DNA of 10,530 nucleotides from Podochytrium sp. JEL0797 (lineage: Eukaryota; Chytridiomycota; Chytridiomycetes; Chytridiales; Chytriomycetaceae), in assembly GCA_027596195.1 (NCBI GenBank), contig JADGJG010000953.1, positions 1 to 10,530 on the forward strand, in the 5' to 3' direction. The position numbers and the translations under genes are program-made. The notes beneath the pieces were generated by a model, which did not search any database, was not told the origin of the DNA, and saw only the letters and a program-made list of their open reading frames with translations. This document shows positions 7,559 through 10,530 of this stretch, in pieces (the stretch's first letter is position 1; every line of letters begins with the position of its first letter).

Positions 7559-7564
7559 TTTATT
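7559..7564 (-). terminator. Polyadenylation signal overlapping the stop codon of the TFIIB-like gene
   Basis: On the minus strand GAATAAATAATTATAA contains AATAAA, and its TAA at 7560-7562 is the stop codon. Unless another signal is used, the 3' UTR would be very short (tens of nt). Confidence 0.45.
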
Positions 7565-8666
7565 CTTCCACGCCCAGATCTGAATTATCTGCATCCTTGC
7601 CCTCCCCCAAAGCATCAACCCCAAACTCGTCTTCTTCATACGCCACGCGTTTGAGATCCCGCACAACCGACGCCAACCGCACGCAAAACGACCGATTCGA
7701 AACATCAAACTTGGCCTCCAATCGTCCCACATATTCTTTCTTGTACCACGGCAACGCACCGTCCACGAGTTCCCTGCGAATCAACTTGACAAGTTCAAAC
7801 ACGCGTTTCGAAACCGTGAGTTCGGAACATTCGAGGGCGTTCGCGAGTCGCTGTTTCTGCGGTTTCGAGATGGGAGATTCGGTTTCTGAAATCAATCCGA
7901 GAACCAGCGCGGCGGCTGCTAACGGCGCTGGGAGCTTCGACTCGCCCATTCCCGCTGTATTCGCAAGAAGCAGCAGAAAACTCGCGTATTCGATAATCCC
8001 TCGTGCAAATCCACCATCCTGATCCCTCAACAGCGATTGTACTCCGAGTTCAAGAAACTGGTCTGGTTTGCGAACCGTGAGAGGTGGCAAATGGAGACGG
8101 ATTCGGAGGTTTCGGGCCGCCAGGAGAATAATTGTGGGGTCTTTGTTGAGATTGATTGAGGCGGCAATTTGGGAGTGGGATACAAGGCGGTTGGCTTGTC
8201 GGGCGGCTACAAAGAGGGCTGCACCTACACGCGTTTTGATGCGGTGAGGGGGTAGGATCTTTTGTGTTGGTATCGGGGGTTCTTCCACAATGGAGGTATC
8301 TTGGGCAGCTGAGTCATTGGAAGCAGGTGGGGAATCCGCTCGATCCGAGGTAGCCAAGGCAGATGAAACTGAGCGACACCTCTCGTCCTCTGCGAATAGC
8401 GCTAGTGCTGCAGCACCCAGCCCGCGAAGACCCAGATGGGCCGCATCTGCCGCCATACACAGCTTGCGTGCCTTGTCGAGAAGAAGGGCGTTGTGGGGCA
8501 CCGAGGCATAGGCGGACGTGCTTCGGCGGACGAAGCAGGGCGGAAGGGATTCAGAACTGAGGGCGGAAGGTCCCAGGATGGTGCCGCATGAGATGCACAC
8601 GAGGTGGCCCTCGTCCTCTGTGGCGCTGGGCGAGGAGCAGCAGAGAGGCGTGGGTGGGCTCACCAT
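7560..8666 (-). CDS. TFIIB-family transcription factor, divergent (BRF-type, perhaps BRF2-like), 368 aa
   Basis: Likely a nuclear basal factor for RNA polymerase II or III. It starts at the ATG at 8666; the frame extends upstream only to a TTG. An N-terminal zinc-ribbon-like segment has Cys9-Cys10 and Cys24-x2-Cys27 (VCISCG). The second knuckle is typical, but the first pair is adjacent rather than CxxC. Two cyclin-like helical repeats follow, about 58-201 and 208-310. Core helices are RVGAALFVAARQ (about 146-157) and LPAPLAAAALVLGLIS (about 235-250). An acidic, Ser/Ala-rich insertion (about 92-134) interrupts repeat 1, and the C-terminus is acidic. There is no long BRF1-like extension. Sequence is too diverged for canonical TFIIB; overall length and the helix order suit BRF2-type proteins. 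Single exon, convergent with the gene at 6819 and divergent from the hydrolase gene. Confidence 0.7.
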   Translation of the reverse strand: MVSPPTPLCCSSPSATEDEGHLVCISCGTILGPSALSSESLPPCFVRRSTSAYASVPHNALLLDKARKLCMAADAAHLGLRGLGAAALALFAEDERCRSVSSALATSDRADSPPASNDSAAQDTSIVEEPPIPTQKILPPHRIKTRVGAALFVAARQANRLVSHSQIAASINLNKDPTIILLAARNLRIRLHLPPLTVRKPDQFLELGVQSLLRDQDGGFARGIIEYASFLLLLANTAGMGESKLPAPLAAAALVLGLISETESPISKPQKQRLANALECSELTVSKRVFELVKLIRRELVDGALPWYKKEYVGRLEAKFDVSNRSFCVRLASVVRDLKRVAYEEDEFGVDALGEGKDADNSDLGVEE

Positions 8667-9056
8667 TTCCAAAAAGTTTAGAGAACTGCGCAAAAAAAGA
8701 ACGAAAATTTCTCCTTTTTAGAAACTGGAATCGAGAACGATATCCCCAGGGCAGTACAATCCAGGAAAAAACACATCGAGACTAGGTCGACTGGAATTGC
8801 GTCTGAAGAGAAATGCTCATCAGTAGGTCGCTTAACAGTTACCAACCATTAGTGAAGGCCAGAGAACCCCGAGTGGGTTCAAACGAGCAATGCACGCAGG
8901 GTGTCATAGGGATGCACGAGCTATCACGGAAGACGGAAGAAGATAACGCGGACTGCACTCAAAAAATTGACGCGAATCAATCAAAACTGCAATCAAAACT
9001 CTTGGGGGGCTTCAAAAGGCGGAATGCACGCACGGAAAAGTCTCAGAAACCTCCAC
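8667..9056. promoter_or_regulatory. Divergent intergenic region between the TFIIB-like and hydrolase genes
   Basis: This 390-bp region should hold both promoters. I see no clear TATA box. On the minus strand a T-run followed by GCGCAG ends at 8686, 19 nt before the TFIIB-like ATG. On the plus strand TCTCAG ends at 9046, 10 nt before the hydrolase ATG. Both resemble 3' splice sites of leader introns. An 83-codon open frame (8813-9064) overlaps the hydrolase start in another frame and has no protein-like features. Confidence 0.5.
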
Positions 9057-10139
9057 ATGACTAGCTCAGAACCGCCAACTCTCACTCAAGTCTCGTTTCC
9101 CTCTGCGGACGGCATCCACACAACCAACGGCACTCTCTCCCTGCCCGCCAACATGTCCCCCACCACGACCATTGTCGTTCTTGTTGCTGGGTCCGGCAGC
9201 ATCGATCGCGACGGAAACGCGCCAACCCTCAAGACGCAACTGTACTCGAGATTGGCGGATCATTTCGCAGAGATTGGTGTTGCCTCGTTGCGGTTCGACA
9301 AGAGAGGCGTCGTTGCGGGCAGCAAGACCCTTGACGTGTATTACAGCACGGGAGTCGATCAACACATTGCGGATACGATCGGGGCAGTGAGGTTCGCGAG
9401 AACCGTTGCAACGGGTGGCAAAGTGATTGTGTGTGGACATTCGGAAGGTGCCTTGACCATGGGTCGTCTCTGTGCCGCGCTCAAGATCAAAGACTTTGGC
9501 TCGGTTGGCTGGGAATCTCCCGTCTCGCTCGCGTCGGAGGTGGAACATGGCGTTGGGGTTGCTACCACTTCCGAAATCGACGGTGCTATCCTTCTCTCGG
9601 GATTTGGTCAATCGATTCCCGATGCTACTCAGTTCCAACGCGACAGCCTTGTCAAGGAGATGGATGCCGCTACGGGTCTCCGCGGATGGTGTTTGCGCGC
9701 CTTTGTCAAGCCCACCGTGGTGATGAAGAACACTCAATTCTGGGAGCAGTTTGTGAACGATCCCAAGAGAAAGGACCAGGATGCAATGAAAATGGGCCTG
9801 ATGGGTCCAATGTTTCCACTCAAGTGGTGGCGTGAGCACTTTCGGTTTGACCTGTTGGCCGATTTCCGTGCGATCCAGTGCCCAGTGTTGGTTGTGGGTG
9901 GTGACAAGGATTTGCAGTGTGATTCGTCTCTTGTGACGCGTGAGAATGTGGAGCGTGTTATTCCGAATGCGTCTTCGGTGGAGATTTGCGTGGTGCAGAA
10001 CATGACGCATATGCTGAGGGACTCTACAGAAGAGCCAAGTTTTTTGAACCTCCAGGCGCAATATGGAAAGCAAGTCAAGGAGCCTTTGTCGCCAGAGTTG
10101 TTGGTAGTGCTAACGCAGTGGATCCAGAAGTCAGTTTGA
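9057..10139 (+). CDS. Alpha/beta hydrolase with GHSEG nucleophile elbow (360 aa)
   Basis: Probably a cytosolic serine esterase or acyl hydrolase; the substrate cannot be told. I chose ATG 9057, which has A at -3 and a protein that starts just before the first strand. An in-frame ATG at 9024 is possible. The fold reads in order: VVLVAGSGSIDRDGN (40-54, oxyanion-hole region), ASLRFDKRG (76-84), then GHSEG with Ser129 as nucleophile. A helical lid-like insertion lies at about 185-268. It continues with CPVLVVGGDKD (275-285, Asp283 the likely acid) and NMTHML with His318. The GSG-x-x-DRDGN plus RFDKRG plus GHSEG combination is, from memory, typical of a mostly bacterial alpha/beta hydrolase group, so old transfer from bacteria is possible. 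No introns, signal peptide or membrane segment. Convergent with the third small-gene copy. Confidence 0.9.
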   Translation: MTSSEPPTLTQVSFPSADGIHTTNGTLSLPANMSPTTTIVVLVAGSGSIDRDGNAPTLKTQLYSRLADHFAEIGVASLRFDKRGVVAGSKTLDVYYSTGVDQHIADTIGAVRFARTVATGGKVIVCGHSEGALTMGRLCAALKIKDFGSVGWESPVSLASEVEHGVGVATTSEIDGAILLSGFGQSIPDATQFQRDSLVKEMDAATGLRGWCLRAFVKPTVVMKNTQFWEQFVNDPKRKDQDAMKMGLMGPMFPLKWWREHFRFDLLADFRAIQCPVLVVGGDKDLQCDSSLVTRENVERVIPNASSVEICVVQNMTHMLRDSTEEPSFLNLQAQYGKQVKEPLSPELLVVLTQWIQKSV

Positions 10140-10190
10140 TTTGATCGCGTTATATTCATCTTTATTAAATTGTGCCTCATCGAAATATCA

Positions 10191-10196
10191 AATAAA
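10191..10196 (+). terminator. Polyadenylation signal of the hydrolase gene
   Basis: AATAAA 52 nt after the TGA at 10137-10139, within AT-rich sequence. Confidence 0.6.
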
Positions 10197-10323
10197 ATAA
10201 TTAGCAGTGATCGCTCCTCGGCGCTGGATGGAGAATGTGTTTCCTGTAAAGAGATAGGCTTGGATTGGCCAAGAATTCACCAAGAATATTTCCCAATGTT
10301 GAAGAATATGGGTACGCCGCATA

Positions 10324-10329
10324 TTTATT
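10324..10329 (-). terminator. Polyadenylation signal of the third small secreted gene copy
   Basis: AATAAA on the minus strand about 60 nt after the stop at 10388-10390. Its context (TCTGAATAAAT then GCGG) resembles the CTTGAATAAAA then CGCG context of copy 1. Confidence 0.5.
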
Positions 10330-10387
10330 CAGAAATGGGAAGAAAAAGGAGAACAGGGAATAGTCAAAACCCCTTAACCATTCCTCT

Positions 10388-10453
10388 TCAGTTTCCACCT
10401 CTGCAACTCCAACGCCACTTGCGGCAGTGATGGTGGTGGTTGTGGTGCTCGTA
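10388..10453 (-). CDS. Third copy of the small secreted His/Tyr-rich protein: C-terminal exon, partial
   Basis: The minus strand encodes YEHHNHHHHCRKWRWSCRGGN followed by TGA (10388-10390). The unit 1 protein ends YEHHNRRKWRWSCRGRN, so this is a clear paralogue with four added residues, HHHHC replacing R. Similarity begins exactly after a CAG at 10454-10456. Read without splicing, the frame meets a TGA at 10490-10492. A 3' splice site before TAC (10453), with CTGAC as possible branch about 35 nt upstream, would make this a terminal exon whose 5' part lies beyond the right edge. The alternative is a broken copy. The DNA identity continues into the 3' UTR. The added Cys brings this tail to two cysteines. 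Confidence 0.55.
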   Translation of the reverse strand, partial: YEHHNHHHHCRKWRWSCRGGN

Positions 10454-10530
10454 CTGTATTTTTTGAAGAAGAAGCGCGTTTCGGAATTGTCAGATATGCA
10501 AATCTTTGAGAAAAAAAAAAGAGGGACGGA

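Noticed and set aside
8667..8693. Extension of the TFIIB-like protein to 8693
   Set aside because: The start codon would be TTG; the ATG at 8666 is normal for a eukaryote.
8967..9056. Hydrolase start at 8967 or 9024
   Set aside because: 8967 is TTG. 9024 is ATG, but it adds a basic, unstructured stretch before the first strand; 9057 has better context and fits the fold.
8813..9064. 83-codon upstream open frame overlapping the hydrolase start
   Set aside because: No signal of a real protein; kept only as a possible uORF if the transcript starts far upstream.
9066..10073. Long (335-codon) open frame antisense to the hydrolase gene
   Set aside because: It mirrors the hydrolase gene, its translation is His/Arg-rich with no domain, and the opposite strand has a complete catalytic layout.

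Overview
The window looks like nuclear DNA of a eukaryote, most likely a fungus. A zoosporic (chytrid-type) fungus is my best guess, without proof. The evidence is short GT-AG introns of about 50-120 nt (one with a TACTAAC branch box), AATAAA signals just after stop codons, start codons with A at -3, a TFIIB-family transcription factor, and small secreted proteins with signal peptides and dibasic Kex2-type sites. No tRNA, rRNA, transposon or CRISPR is visible.

Left half (1-4990, minus strand): one large gene in ten exons, running off the left edge. I rebuilt it by following frame across nine GT-AG introns. The 1446 codons in the window encode a giant protein that I recognise, from memory, as belonging to an alpha-2-macroglobulin-like (MG-domain) family best known in planctomycetes and related bacteria. 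One 120-nt exon and the whole 759-nt last visible exon are too short, or too open at the window edge, to show up as ordinary ORFs. A regulatory and 3'-UTR region follows (4991-5456).

Middle (5402-7365): a duplicated unit. Each unit is a minus-strand gene for a small secreted Asp/Tyr/His-rich protein, a shared divergent promoter, and a plus-strand gene for a secreted six-cysteine-module protein. In unit 1 both genes are open, but the Cys-rich protein has one module. In unit 2 the Cys-rich protein has two modules and the small gene is a deleted relic. The 3' end of a third copy of the small gene lies at 10388-10453 and runs off the right edge, so the array probably continues.

Right half: an uninterrupted minus-strand gene for a divergent TFIIB/BRF-type factor (7560-8666) and a divergently transcribed, uninterrupted plus-strand alpha/beta hydrolase with a GHSEG elbow (9057-10139). 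Both sit between members of the secreted-protein array.

The most unusual signal is compositional. In the large gene, third codon positions run from C-rich at the 5' end of an exon to G-rich at its 3' end, and reset at the next exon. ACGCGT hexamers are also far more frequent (15) than base composition predicts.
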